In this document: positions 1 to 12,620 of the stretch, one piece after another | How positions within the stretch are numbered: position 1 is the first letter of the stretch | How the letters are laid out: every line of letters begins with the position of its first letter | Origin: Luteitalea sp. | GTDB lineage: Bacteria; Acidobacteriota; Vicinamibacteria; Vicinamibacterales; Vicinamibacteraceae | Direction: 5' to 3' | DNA length: 64,000 nt | Assembly (NCBI GenBank): GCA_009377495.1 | Contig: WHTZ01000005.1 | Location: forward strand, 104,837 to 168,836 | The notes under the pieces: generated by a model | Seen by the model: only the letters and a program-made list of their open reading frames with translations | Database searches by the model: none | What the model was told of the DNA's origin: nothing | Program-made: the position numbers and the translations under genes

Positions 1-173
1 TGGAAGCGATCCTCGTAGTTGTAGCGCGGCGTGAGCCAGTCGCCTGACTCCACCATCTCGCGTGCGGCCTCCGCGTAGTAGGCTTCGTCCGAATCTTGGA
101 TGGCACCCCGTCCGAGGCCGGCAAAAAAGGTGAGTGCGCCGAGGGTGAGCAGGATGACGAGATGTCGCACCAC
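1..173 (-). CDS. GT39/ArnT-like membrane glycosyltransferase, N-terminal part
   Basis: Only the first ~57 codons are in the window; the gene runs off the left edge. Translation from a GTG (173 or 170) gives a hydrophobic first segment and then a D-S-D-E-A-Y-Y-A-E-A motif followed by M-V-E-S-G-D-W-L-T-P. This is the acidic first periplasmic loop typical of the GT39/PMT and ArnT families, which move sugars from polyprenyl-phosphate donors. The acidic pair in this loop is catalytic or metal-binding in the family. The gene is divergent from rho. The donor and acceptor cannot be told from this fragment. Confidence 0.7.
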   Translation of the reverse strand, partial: MVRHLVILLTLGALTFFAGLGRGAIQDSDEAYYAEAAREMVESGDWLTPRYNYEDRF

Positions 174-209
174 GCCAGCCGATGATCTTACACTAAGGAC
201 ACGCGCGCG

Positions 210-238
210 TTGACAGGGTAGAAGGCCGGTTTTATACT
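210..238 (+). promoter_or_regulatory. Sigma-70-type promoter for rho
   Basis: A perfect -35 hexamer TTGACA (210-215) is followed after exactly 17 nt by TATACT (233-238), five of six matches to the -10 consensus. Initiation near 245 would give a leader of about 80 nt before the rho ATG at 325. Confidence 0.75.
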
Positions 239-271
239 GCAAAGGCATACAGTACCGCAATCCTGACCCCT

Positions 272-299
272 GGCGATGGCTCCGTACGCTGCCATCGCC
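272..299 (+). promoter_or_regulatory. Hairpin in the rho leader
   Basis: GGCGATGGC (272-280) and GCCATCGCC (291-299) form a perfect 9-bp stem around a 10-nt loop, 25 nt before the rho start codon. It has no U-tract, so it is not an ordinary intrinsic terminator. rho is autoregulated through its leader in several bacteria; a similar role here is inference. Confidence 0.5.
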
Positions 300-324
300 G
301 CACGCTGTTCGAATCCAATCACAC

Positions 325-1707
325 ATGCCACCTAATCAGAAGCGCACATCGGCGCGAAATGCGGCCGAAGCTCCTACCGCCTCGGTCGACGCCGCGCCAG
401 CACCCGACGCTGCCGAGACGACCGTGGTCCCTTCCCGTCGCGACGGCGAGACCTTGCACATTGCGGAGCTCAAGGAGATGAGCATCCAACGGCTCACGCA
501 AGTGGCGAAGGATCTCAGCGTGGCGGGCGCCACCGGCATGCGCAAACAGGAGCTCATCTTCCAGATCCTGAAGGCGCAGACGGAGCAGAGCGGCTTCATC
601 TTTTCGGAAGGCGTATTGGAGGTCCTGCCCGACGGCTTTGGCTTTTTGCGAGCGCCGGACTACAACTATCTCCCTGGGCCAGACGACATCTATGTGTCAC
701 CGTCGCAGATTCGTAAGTTCGACCTCCAGACCGGCGACACCATCTCGGGACAGATTCGCCCGCCCAAAGAAGGGGAGCGCTACTTCGCGCTCATCAAGGT
801 AGAGGCGGTCAACTTCGAGCCTCCTGAGCAGGCGCGCGAGAAGATCTTCTTCGAGAACCTGACGCCCCTCTATCCCGAGGTCCGCATCAAGCTGGAGACC
901 GCGACCGAGAATCTGTCGTCGCGTGTCATGGATCTGATGACGCCGATTGGAAAGGGTCAGCGCGGCTTGATTGTCTCGGCGCCACGCACCGGCAAGACGA
1001 TGCTTCTGCAGAACATCGCACAGTCGGTGACGACCAACCACCCCGAGGTCTACTTGATCGTGCTGCTCATCGACGAGCGGCCGGAGGAGGTCACCGACAT
1101 GCAGCGCTCGGTGAAGGGTGAGGTCATCAGCTCGACCTTCGACGAGCCGGCGCAGCGCCACGTGCAGGTGGCTGAGATGGTCATCGAGAAGGCCAAGCGC
1201 CTCGTCGAGCACAAGAAGGATGTGCTCATCTTGCTCGATTCGATCACGCGGCTCGCACGTGCTTACAATAGCGTGGTACCCCCGTCCGGCAAGGTGCTCT
1301 CGGGTGGCGTCGACAGCAACGCGCTTCAAAAGCCCAAGCGCTTCTTTGGGGCCGCGCGCAACATCGAGGAGGGCGGCTCGCTCACGATTATCGCCACCGC
1401 GCTCATCGATACCGGCTCACGCATGGACGACGTGATCTTCGAGGAGTTCAAGGGAACGGGCAACATGGAGATTCACCTCGACCGGAAGCTCTCCGATCGC
1501 CGCGTGTTCCCTGCGTTTGACATGCAGAAGAGCGGCACACGCAAAGAAGAGCTCTTGTTGCCCAAAGACGACTTGCAGCGCATCTGGGTGCTGCGCAAGG
1601 TGCTCAATCCGCTCTCGCCGGTCGAGGCGATGGAGTTGCTCCTCGATAAGATGGGGAAGACGAAGAACAACCCCGAGTTCCTCACGTCGATGCAGCGCGG
1701 CGGGTAA
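325..1707 (+). CDS. rho: Transcription termination factor Rho
   Basis: 460-aa hexameric RNA-dependent ATPase that releases transcripts from RNA polymerase. Order of parts: a ~45-residue Ala/Pro-rich N-terminal extension, the Rho N-terminal helical domain (from L-H-I-A-E-L-K), the cold-shock-like RNA-binding domain with the G-F-G-F-L-R motif, then the ATPase core. Walker A is A-P-R-T-G-K-T near residues 219-225, Walker B is L-I-L-L-D near 301-305, and the Q/R-loop region [16 protein letters not shown] is intact. Length is slightly above the usual ~420 because of the N-terminal extension. It has its own promoter (210-238) and a long structured leader. No lesions are seen. Confidence 0.97.
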   Translation: MPPNQKRTSARNAAEAPTASVDAAPAPDAAETTVVPSRRDGETLHIAELKEMSIQRLTQVAKDLSVAGATGMRKQELIFQILKAQTEQSGFIFSEGVLEVLPDGFGFLRAPDYNYLPGPDDIYVSPSQIRKFDLQTGDTISGQIRPPKEGERYFALIKVEAVNFEPPEQAREKIFFENLTPLYPEVRIKLETATENLSSRVMDLMTPIGKGQRGLIVSAPRTGKTMLLQNIAQSVTTNHPEVYLIVLLIDERPEEVTDMQRSVKGEVISSTFDEPAQRHVQVAEMVIEKAKRLVEHKKDVLILLDSITRLARAYNSVVPPSGKVLSGGVDSNALQKPKRFFGAARNIEEGGSLTIIATALIDTGSRMDDVIFEEFKGTGNMEIHLDRKLSDRRVFPAFDMQKSGTRKEELLLPKDDLQRIWVLRKVLNPLSPVEAMELLLDKMGKTKNNPEFLTSMQRGG

Positions 1708-1735
1708 GCCAAGGGGACGAGGGAGAACCTGAAGC

Positions 1736-1972
1736 ATGACGGTCACGATCAAAGTTCGCCAGAACGGTCCGTATCTGGTCGACGGCGAGGACATCAAGGT
1801 CGTCGATTGGAACGGCCACGAGTATCCAATCACGAAGACCCCATTCGCGTTGTGCCGTTGCGGTCATTCCAATAAGAGGCCGTTTTGCGACGGCTCCCAC
1901 CGAGCCTGCGCGTTCGAGGCGTCGGAAGCGGCGCCGCTGCCGGCTGAGTCGACGCTGCGCGTCACCGAATAA
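1736..1972 (+). CDS. CDGSH iron-sulfur domain protein
   Basis: 78-aa protein with a C-R-C-G-H-S-N-K-R-P-F-C-D-G-S-H motif, the C-X-C...C-D-G-S-H ligand set (three Cys, one His) that holds a labile 2Fe-2S cluster. The N-terminal half is a short beta-rich lead-in as in other bacterial stand-alone CDGSH proteins. A purine-rich ribosome site (gggag) lies upstream of the ATG. It starts 28 nt after rho and may be read through from the rho promoter. The physiological role of this small subfamily is not established. Confidence 0.88.
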   Translation: MTVTIKVRQNGPYLVDGEDIKVVDWNGHEYPITKTPFALCRCGHSNKRPFCDGSHRACAFEASEAAPLPAESTLRVTE

Positions 1973-2073
1973 CCGCAAAACCGGGACTGTCCAGGACTGT
2001 CCCCGTTGGCCTCTTTTGCACTAAAGTAGACCAACGATGCCGGCGACCCGCCAGGTCGACGACAGGTGGACAC

Positions 2074-2697
2074 ATGTTCCAGCAAGTAGTGGTGCGACGA
2101 ACACTATTGGGCCTCGTGTTGTGGGGCACTGCGTGCGCGATGGTTGGGGCGCAGGCGCCGCGACCGAGCTCGGTGCAGGCGACGCCCGATTTCTCCGGCC
2201 AGTGGGTGTTGGAGAAAATCGACCAGCCTGGATCTCCTGGGGGCGACTTTCCCGGTAGCTACGGCCCGCCTGGCGGTGGTCGCTTCGGTGACAGGCCCCC
2301 GGACGAGCCTGTCGAGCGCGCGACGCGGTCGCGCGCGATGCCTCCGATGGAAAGGGGGGCCATTGTGACCATCACGCAGAGCGAGACCGAGCTCGTCACG
2401 AAGTTCGGCGGTCACGAGCGGGTCTATGCGCTCGCTCGGCCGGAAGGCGAGGCGACTCCGCAGCGCGAGCCGCCGGCTCCTGAAGAGCAGCAGCGGAAGA
2501 GCCGGACATACTGGGACGGAACGAAGCTGGTGACGGAGATCGAAGAATCGCGCGAGCTATCGGGAGAGACCGTCACGCTGAAATCGCACGAAGTCCGAAC
2601 ACTCTCGAGCGACGGCAAGACCATGACCGTTGAGACCACTCTCGAGACGCCGCGCGGCACTCGCACGGTCACGCAAGTCTTCAAACGCCGCCGGTAG
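2074..2697 (+). CDS. Secreted protein of unknown function
   Basis: 207 aa. Residues ~1-27 form a signal peptide with a likely cleavage after A-Q-A. The mature protein begins with a P-D-F-S-G-Q-W motif often seen in secreted acidobacterial proteins of unknown function, then has a Pro/Arg-rich loop and a beta-strand-rich C-terminus (repeated T-V-E-T-T-L-E style strands) that could be a small lipocalin-like barrel. That fold is a guess from strand pattern only. A ribosome site (caggtgg) precedes the ATG. The gene stands alone, converging on clpB across a pair of palindromic repeats. Confidence 0.75.
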   Translation: MFQQVVVRRTLLGLVLWGTACAMVGAQAPRPSSVQATPDFSGQWVLEKIDQPGSPGGDFPGSYGPPGGGRFGDRPPDEPVERATRSRAMPPMERGAIVTITQSETELVTKFGGHERVYALARPEGEATPQREPPAPEEQQRKSRTYWDGTKLVTEIEESRELSGETVTLKSHEVRTLSSDGKTMTVETTLETPRGTRTVTQVFKRRR

Positions 2698-2719
2698 GCA
2701 GGGGCCAGGTCCCCAGGTA

Positions 2720-2782
2720 GGGCGCGGCTTGAGCCGCGCCCTCGAGATCGCACGTGATCGATGGCGCCCCTAAAGGGGCGCC
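2720..2782. repeat. Pair of palindromic (REP-like) hairpins between converging genes
   Basis: Hairpin 1: GGGCGCGGCT (2720-2729), loop TG, AGCCGCGCCC (2732-2741), a perfect 10-bp stem. Hairpin 2: GGCGCCCC (2763-2770), loop TAAA, GGGGCGCC (2775-2782). The string GGCGCCCTAC then occurs twice (2778-2800). They sit between the stop codons of the secreted protein and clpB and could act as a two-way terminator. The first shares a C-T-N-N-A-G centre with hairpins elsewhere in the window. Confidence 0.75.
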
Positions 2783-2796
2783 CTACAAGAGGCGCC

Positions 2797-5406
<2,610 letters not shown>

Positions 5407-5480
5407 CGTTCACGCACCTTCCGCCTCCGCGCTTCGCGCTTCGGCGGACAAGCTGCACCCCAGCACCTCTGACACGTCTC

Positions 5481-6500
5481 CTACCCCGATGTCCCCGCGC
5501 GCGCGACGTTCCCGAGCACAGCCAATGCCTCGTAGTGCTCCCGCTCTTCCGGTGTGAGTGACCGTGGCACCTGAACGTCGACGATGGCGTAGAGGTCACC
5601 TCGGTCACCCGTGTTGCCCACAGCAGGCATGCCGTGCCCTCGCACCCGCATGCGCTGACCGCTTTGGGTGCCGGCCGGCACACGCAAGCGGACGGGGCGA
5701 CCTGCGAGCGTGGGCACCGTGACCTCGCCACCCAGCACCGCGGTCGTGACAGGAATGGTCGTCTTCACATACAGGTCTCGATCTCGACGCTCGAACTGGG
5801 CATTCGGCGCGATGCGGATCCGCAAATACAGATCCCCGGCGGCGCGTCCAGTCGCACCGCGCTCACCCTCGCCGCTCACGCGCAGCCGCGCGCCCGCTTT
5901 GACGCCCGCCGGTACTCGCACTTCCACCGTGCGATGTTCCTTGTTCGCTTCGCCGGAGCGGGCCGAAGGCGGGCCGTGTTGCATCACCAGCCGACGCGTG
6001 GTCCCGTGGAAGGCTTCCTCGAGGGCAATCTCCAGCTCGTGCTCGATGTCGCGACCACGCGCTGCTCGTGGGGCGTGCCCGGGCCGCCGGGCACCGCCGG
6101 GCTCTGGCTCGCCGCCGAAAAACGTCCGGAAGAACTCAGAGAACGGGCTCGTCTGCCCAAACAGCTCCTCGACCTCGTCGGGGCCCATACTGCGGTACCC
6201 TTCGGGACCGGTGTGAACGTGCCACTCGAACGGCCCGCCGGCGCCAGCGCCGGGCTGGTTTTGCATCTGTTCGTACTGCTTCCAGTTGGCACCGAGCTCG
6301 TCGTACTTCTGCCGCTTGTCCGCGTGGCCGAGCACTTCGTGCGCCTCGTTGACCTCCTTGAAGCGTGCCTCTGCCGCTTTGTCGCCCGGATTCACGTCCG
6401 GGTGAAATTTCCGGGCGAGCTTCCGATAGGCCGCCTTGATCTCCTTGGCCGAGGCGGTCTGAGGCACGCCCAGCACGGCGTAATAGTCCTTGAACTCCAT
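5481..6500 (-). CDS. cbpA: DnaJ-type co-chaperone without zinc finger (CbpA-like)
   Basis: 339 aa. The J domain occupies residues ~1-70 with H-P-D at the end of Y-R-K-L-A-R-K-F-H-P-D. It is followed by a Gly/Pro-rich linker and the two beta-barrel C-terminal substrate-binding domains. The four C-X-X-C-X-G-X-G repeats of true DnaJ are absent, so this is a class II (CbpA-like) Hsp40 that stimulates DnaK ATPase. The start is ATG 6500, 5 nt after the hspR stop, so the two genes are transcribed together. No dnaK or grpE is in the window; the DnaK partner must be encoded elsewhere. Confidence 0.9.
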   Translation of the reverse strand: MEFKDYYAVLGVPQTASAKEIKAAYRKLARKFHPDVNPGDKAAEARFKEVNEAHEVLGHADKRQKYDELGANWKQYEQMQNQPGAGAGGPFEWHVHTGPEGYRSMGPDEVEELFGQTSPFSEFFRTFFGGEPEPGGARRPGHAPRAARGRDIEHELEIALEEAFHGTTRRLVMQHGPPSARSGEANKEHRTVEVRVPAGVKAGARLRVSGEGERGATGRAAGDLYLRIRIAPNAQFERRDRDLYVKTTIPVTTAVLGGEVTVPTLAGRPVRLRVPAGTQSGQRMRVRGHGMPAVGNTGDRGDLYAIVDVQVPRSLTPEEREHYEALAVLGNVARAGTSG

Positions 6501-6505
6501 AGTCC

Positions 6506-6844
6506 CTAGAGTCCGAGCATCGCGCTGAGGCGCTCGACCTCGTGCGCCAGCCGGCGCGCTTCGGCACGTGTCAGGGCGTCACCGCGCGCCAGCGGGCGAA
6601 TGCGCTCCACGACCTCGGCAATCGACAGTAACCGCTGGACACCAGCCAGATTGATGCCGGACTCGTCCACGAGCTGTTTGACGAGACGCAGCCGCTCTAG
6701 CTCTTCGCGCGAGTACACGCGCATACTGCCCAACGTGCGCGTCGGCCGGACGAGCCCGAGACGCTCGTATTTGCGCAAGGTCTGCGGGTGCATGCCAAGC
6801 AGCCGCGCAGCCATGCTGATGAGGAACAGGTCCGCGTGGTCCAT
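6506..6844 (-). CDS. hspR: MerR-family heat-shock repressor HspR
   Basis: 112 aa from ATG 6844. The helix-turn-helix I-S-M-A-A-R-L-L-G-M-H-P-Q-T-L-R-K-Y-E-R is diagnostic of HspR, which represses chaperone operons and uses DnaK as co-repressor in Streptomyces and relatives. A longer reading frame opens at 6991 and another ATG lies at 6904, but both would fall in or before the promoter at 6894-6922. Starting at 6844 places the first helix about 10 residues from the N-terminus, as in known HspR proteins. First gene of hspR-cbpA-clpB and probably autoregulated. Confidence 0.88.
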   Translation of the reverse strand: MDHADLFLISMAARLLGMHPQTLRKYERLGLVRPTRTLGSMRVYSREELERLRLVKQLVDESGINLAGVQRLLSIAEVVERIRPLARGDALTRAEARRLAHEVERLSAMLGL

Positions 6845-6893
6845 ATCACTGATCGAGGTCGCGCCCACGGGCGTCGAACCTTGCAACGAGTCA

Positions 6894-6922
6894 AGTGTAG
6901 ACATTGATACGACACGTGTCAA
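6894..6922 (-). promoter_or_regulatory. hspR-cbpA-clpB promoter with HAIR-like operator
   Basis: On the minus strand a perfect TTGACA (6922-6917), a 17-nt spacer and TACACT (6899-6894, four of six). Overlapping it is an inverted repeat ATTGATAC-N5-GTGTCAAT, giving TTGA-N11-TCAA (6904-6922). This is the same core spacing as the HspR-binding HAIR element (CTTGAGT-N7-ACTCAAG). A further half-site AGTCAAG lies at 6889-6895. An HspR dimer here would block polymerase directly. The sequence match is seen; binding is inferred. Confidence 0.7.
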
Positions 6923-7099
6923 TATGTTGCCTCTATTCGGATCATCCGGCACCTGCCCGCACGCGCTGCTGAGCACGGCGCGACTTGGCACCGCAGCATC
7001 CAGCGCGACAGCACCGAGCAGTCAGCACCGCAGCACGGTGCACTCGCAGGCGGCAGAGTGGTCCGGACGGAGCATTTCGGTGATACTGGAGCGTCCGGA

Positions 7100-7117
7100 C
7101 CGCGGCTGAAGCCACGG
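7100..7117. repeat. Degenerate copy of the CTNNAG hairpin family
   Basis: CCGCGGCT, loop GA, AGCCACGG: an 8-bp stem with one C-A mismatch, just before the terC ribosome site. Same centre (CTGAAG) as the copy at 34966-34981. Confidence 0.45.
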
Positions 7118-7130
7118 CCTGGAGGAGGAG

Positions 7131-7907
7131 TTGTTGTTGGACGTTCACGCCAGCGATTTTTTCACGATCGGCCTGCTCATCATTCTCGAAGGCCTCCTGA
7201 GCGCGGACAACGCGTTGGTGCTGGCCGTGCTCGTGCTGGGGCTCCCGAGAGGGGAACAGCGGAAGGCGCTGCGGTACGGCATTGCGGGCGCGTTTGTGTT
7301 TCGTATCACGGCGACGGTGCTCGCCGTTCACATGATGGCGCTCGCGTGGGTGAAGCTGGTGGGCGCGGCGTACCTGCTGTGGCTTCCCTACAAGCACTTC
7401 TTCCGAAGCGGGAGCGCGGACGATCGACGCAAGCCGCGCGCGTCGACGCGCTGGCTCAGCCTCTCGGTCTTCTGGACGACCGTGGTGAAGGTCGAGCTGA
7501 CGGATTTCGTGTTCGCCATCGACTCCATCCTCGTGGCCGTGGCGATGTCGAACAAGGAATGGGTCGTCATCACGGGGGGCATTCTCGGCATCATCGCGAT
7601 GCGGCTGGTCGTCGGTCAGATCCTCGCGATGGTCCAGCGGTATCCGGCAATCGTTGACGGTGCATTCATCATCATCGCCTGGGTCGGTCTGAAGCTGCTG
7701 ATCGAGTACTTGCACCAGATAGACATCATTCCGTTCGAGATCCCAAAGTGGATCACGTTCGGCGTCATCGTCGTGATCTTCCTCATGTCGTACGTGTATG
7801 CGCGAAGCCAAGGACCACAGCCGATCGGCGAGTCGATGACCGATGAGGCTGCAGAGCCGCTCCAAGATCAGGAATCGGAAGAAGGTCTGCGCAAGACGCC
7901 CGGCTAA
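7131..7907 (+). CDS. TerC-family integral membrane protein
   Basis: 258 aa with about seven membrane segments. Conserved acidic motifs lie inside the membrane: S-A-D-N-A-L-V-L-A-V near the N-terminus and T-D-F-V-F-A-I-D-S-I-L-V in the middle. These are the hallmark of TerC/Alx-type proteins, linked to tellurite resistance in some species and to manganese efflux and metallation of exported proteins in others. The start is one of three consecutive TTG codons (7131, 7134, 7137) directly after a strong GGAGGAGGAG; spacing favours the third. Its end overlaps the convergent downstream gene by 4 nt. Substrate not determinable here. Confidence 0.9.
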   Translation: MLLDVHASDFFTIGLLIILEGLLSADNALVLAVLVLGLPRGEQRKALRYGIAGAFVFRITATVLAVHMMALAWVKLVGAAYLLWLPYKHFFRSGSADDRRKPRASTRWLSLSVFWTTVVKVELTDFVFAIDSILVAVAMSNKEWVVITGGILGIIAMRLVVGQILAMVQRYPAIVDGAFIIIAWVGLKLLIEYLHQIDIIPFEIPKWITFGVIVVIFLMSYVYARSQGPQPIGESMTDEAAEPLQDQESEEGLRKTPG

Positions 7908-9799
7908 TTCTCAGGCAGTTCGAACAGCCCGAGCGAGACGCGTTGCTCCTGCAGCGCTTCCAGTTCCACCGTTCTCCCCGAGGCCGCGATCTGTTCGAGC
8001 AAGTCGGTATCGTCGATCCCAGGGAAGGGTGGCGCATCGATCGCCGCCGCAATGTAGCGGCCTGGCAGGACGGCGTCTAGGACGAATGTTCCGTCAGCAC
8101 GCGTCGGGGACATCCGGGGGAAAGGTGCTTCAAAGGGTGCGCGCGGTTGCAGGGAGGGATCCAACAGTAGAACGTATGCGTCTGCCGCCGGACCGCCCTG
8201 TTCGTCGGCGACCGTGCCCACGAGGCGTGCGAGACGATTCGTGACGATGACGCGGACATTGACTGACTGACCGGCGTCGACCTTCAGGCCTGCCGCCGTG
8301 ACGTCGTGCCCTTGCGCCTCGATTGTTTTCATCAGCCACCCCGGCGGCAGACCGCTTGCGTGCAGTCGAAGGGCTCCGAACACATTCGTCAGCGTGAACC
8401 GGTTGTCTGAATCGAGCTCGGCCGGCCCCCCGTGCACCGGAAAATGTCCCGGTCGGAGCGGAGATGCGTGGATCCTGACTTTGTCAAATCCTGCGGAACG
8501 AGCTTCTGAAAGAGCAGCGGGCATTGGCTCACCAGGCGCGAGGCCGCCAATGACCCCGACGACGGCGGCTGCAGTGCCTGTCTGGGATGGCGACGTCGTC
8601 AATGGCGGTGTCGGGTCTCCGTCCCACACCACCTCGCCGGAGACCGTGCCCGCTGGCGCCATGGTCACGCTTAGGCCGGTGATAGGCTCCTCGGTCACTT
8701 CTACGGGTAGCTCGGCGATGCTGATTTGTTCCTCTTCCGGATTTCCGCCCGAGCGCGCCGTAAGCAAATAGCGTCCAGGCACCACACGAGAGATGACGTA
8801 AGTACCATTCGGCTGGACAGATGCGTTTGATCCTCCCAAATCGCCCATGTCGAAGTCCGTGTCGGGGCGAAGTGAGACCATCGGGTAGAGACCCGTAGGA
8901 CCCACGATGATGCCGGAAATGCTCGAGAGCTGGACAGGAGTCAGGGTGAAATCGAGCGACCGCTCCTCCCCCGCTTCGACGGACACAGGCTGCGCCTGCG
9001 CTGCGTCGAAGGTGCCCGGATGGAACGTGCGGGCGTAACCGCGTTGGGGCGTTGCCTCGGTCATGGTCCCGGTCGGCCCCGGATCTGAGAAAATGATGTG
9101 CTCAGGCTGTTCTGTATCAACCGCTACCAAGTAGTCACCTGACGGCAGGCTGTGAATGCGGAACGTCCCTTGGTCGTCGGTCTCATCTGAAGACATCATG
9201 ACCCCCTGGGCCAGTTGCTCCGAGCGCCCCGGCATGACCGCTCGTACGAACGCGCGAACGATCGGCTCGCCAGCTTCGTCAACCACGGTCCCCGTGAGGA
9301 CAGCGCCGGGGGAGAGGCGTACAGCCACATGTTCGAGAACTTCTCCTTCATTGACGGTGAAGGGCCTACGATGACCACGCCTACGAGGCGGGCCCGACCG
9401 CGGCTCCACGTAGCCGGCCTTTCGCGCGGTCACGGTGTAGCGACCGGCCGGAAGCTCTGCAAACGCGAAACGGCCTTCGTCGTCGGTCTGCGCCGTGCGG
9501 TGAGCGAAGCCAGAGAGCGTCACGAAGGCGTTGCGCAGAGGCGCCTGGGTGGACTCGTCGACCACGCGGCCGCTCAGGCGTGCGGTGCCCCGTGGCTGTT
9601 GAGACCGTGGGTCCCTGGAGGGAAACCCGGGATAGGGTTTAGAAACGCCAGAGCGTGGTTGGGGCTGAAGTGGTGTGGCGCCGACGACCCCCTGGCCCGC
9701 AGCACGCGTATCAGACGCAGTCGCGGCGTCGAGACCCGCGACGACAGCGGCGATGAGCAACCACAGCGCCACGCCGCAACCAAGTCTGTGCTTCGGCAT
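7904..9799 (-). CDS. Secreted multi-domain protein with carboxypeptidase-regulatory-like repeats
   Basis: 631 aa with a signal peptide (residues ~1-28). At least four CarboxypepD_reg/CNA-B-like beta-sandwich units are visible, each starting with a G-R-V-V-D or G-T-V-V-D strand and containing D-x-x-G-x-F followed by L-P-x-G-x-Y. The best are near residues 70-140, 160-230, 280-350 and 530-600. Such proteins are abundant in Acidobacteriota as extracellular or periplasmic binding or scaffold proteins; no catalytic residues are seen. The stop overlaps that of convergent terC. Exact function unknown. Confidence 0.82.
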   Translation of the reverse strand: MPKHRLGCGVALWLLIAAVVAGLDAATASDTRAAGQGVVGATPLQPQPRSGVSKPYPGFPSRDPRSQQPRGTARLSGRVVDESTQAPLRNAFVTLSGFAHRTAQTDDEGRFAFAELPAGRYTVTARKAGYVEPRSGPPRRRGHRRPFTVNEGEVLEHVAVRLSPGAVLTGTVVDEAGEPIVRAFVRAVMPGRSEQLAQGVMMSSDETDDQGTFRIHSLPSGDYLVAVDTEQPEHIIFSDPGPTGTMTEATPQRGYARTFHPGTFDAAQAQPVSVEAGEERSLDFTLTPVQLSSISGIIVGPTGLYPMVSLRPDTDFDMGDLGGSNASVQPNGTYVISRVVPGRYLLTARSGGNPEEEQISIAELPVEVTEEPITGLSVTMAPAGTVSGEVVWDGDPTPPLTTSPSQTGTAAAVVGVIGGLAPGEPMPAALSEARSAGFDKVRIHASPLRPGHFPVHGGPAELDSDNRFTLTNVFGALRLHASGLPPGWLMKTIEAQGHDVTAAGLKVDAGQSVNVRVIVTNRLARLVGTVADEQGGPAADAYVLLLDPSLQPRAPFEAPFPRMSPTRADGTFVLDAVLPGRYIAAAIDAPPFPGIDDTDLLEQIAASGRTVELEALQEQRVSLGLFELPEN

Positions 9800-10050
9800 G
9801 GTTCCTCCCCGTGTCGGTCCGTTTCCTTACGATTAGACACCATTCGCCGCTCCTTTGGTCGAGTCGTCTGTGGTAGGCTGATAGATTGGAGCGTGTGTCT
9901 CATCTGAGAGCGAGCTCGTTGGGGCCGTGGTGGCTGACCCTGTTCACGGTGGCCATTGCCGCTCAAGCGAACCAAGGTTCTTGCTCGGCTGGGTGCTTAC
10001 GCCCCTAAATTTCGGTCCGTCCTCCCCACGGAACGAAAGGAGTGAATCGA

Positions 10051-10485
10051 GTGCCATATCCTGAATTCCTCATTGCGCCGATGCGGGAAGAGCTCACGCG
10101 ACTCGGCGTCGAGGAGCTGCGCACCGCGGAGGCTGTCGACGAAGCGGTGAAGGGCTCGCCCGGAACGTTGATGATTGTCGTGAACTCGGTGTGTGGCTGT
10201 GCCGCCGGTAAGGCTCGTCCTGGCGTGGCATTGGCGCTGCAGCACGGGCTCAAGCCGGAGCGTGTCGCGACGGTCTTTGCAGGCGCTGATATCGACGCCA
10301 CGGACTGCGCACGTCAGCACTTCGCCGGTTATCCTCCCTCCTCGCCGTCTATTGCGATGCTGCAAGATGGCAAGCTGGTCTACATGATGGAGCGTCATCA
10401 GATCGAGAACCGTACCGCCGAAGCGATTGCCGAGGAGCTCACGGCGGCGTTCGACAAGCATTGCGCGAAGCCGACGACCGTATAG
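10051..10485 (+). CDS. Bacilliredoxin, BrxA/BrxB (YphP/YqiW) family
   Basis: 144 aa with the C-G-C motif inside N-S-V-C-G-C-A-A-G, the active site of bacilliredoxins. In Firmicutes these remove bacillithiol from S-bacillithiolated proteins; in other phyla a different thiol partner is possible. The [10 protein letters not shown] segment is also characteristic. GTG 10051 is chosen because AAAGGAG (10036-10042) lies 8 nt upstream. An earlier in-frame GTG at 10042 overlaps that ribosome site and is less likely. The gene is monocistronic, between a divergent secreted-protein gene and typA. Confidence 0.88.
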   Translation: MPYPEFLIAPMREELTRLGVEELRTAEAVDEAVKGSPGTLMIVVNSVCGCAAGKARPGVALALQHGLKPERVATVFAGADIDATDCARQHFAGYPPSSPSIAMLQDGKLVYMMERHQIENRTAEAIAEELTAAFDKHCAKPTTV

Positions 10486-10526
10486 GCTCGACGTTCAGGT
10501 CGGCCGGCGCGGCGAGCTCGTCCGCC

Positions 10527-10554
10527 GTAGGGCGCGGCTAAAGCCGCGCCCTAC
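10527..10554. repeat. Perfect palindromic hairpin (CTNNAG family)
   Basis: GTAGGGCGCGGCT, loop AA, AGCCGCGCCCTAC: a 13-bp perfect stem. It lies 41 nt after the bacilliredoxin stop. Its first 11 stem bases after GTA match the hairpin at 2720-2741. Confidence 0.75.
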
Positions 10555-10663
10555 CGTGCTGGTTAGCCAACCCACAAGCTTGGGCCCGCATGTCTCACCA
10601 GCGTGCGGGCCCATAGCGTGTACGGCCCAAGCAACGCATCTCCCTGCCGACACGCCGGCCCGG

Positions 10664-10669
10664 TATACT
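10664..10669 (+). promoter_or_regulatory. Putative -10 box of typA, very close to the start codon
   Basis: TATACT ends only 6 nt before the typA ATG (10676). If used, the transcript would start at or next to the ATG and be essentially leaderless. No convincing -35 hexamer is seen at 16-18 nt. A GAAGGG run directly abuts the ATG but is too close to be a normal ribosome site. Confidence 0.4.
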
Positions 10670-10675
10670 GAAGGG

Positions 10676-12529
<1,854 letters not shown>

Positions 12530-12543
12530 GTAGGCGTACGTAG

Positions 12544-12565
12544 CGCGGGGCCTTTAGGCCCCGCG
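12544..12565. repeat. Perfect palindromic hairpin (CTNNAG family) after typA
   Basis: CGCGGGGCCT, loop TT, AGGCCCCGCG: a 10-bp perfect stem 15 nt past the typA stop, facing the converging hemH end at 12621. Possible terminator, but there is no U-tract. Confidence 0.75.
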
Positions 12566-12620
12566 TCGCACGACGCGGCGGTGCCGGCGAACTTCCACCC
12601 CGATCACCGAATCACCCCCA

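Noticed and set aside
10427..10675. Extended TypA N-terminus of ~80 residues
   Set aside because: The stretch overlaps the bacilliredoxin end and a palindromic repeat and is not conserved; ATG 10676 fits the family.
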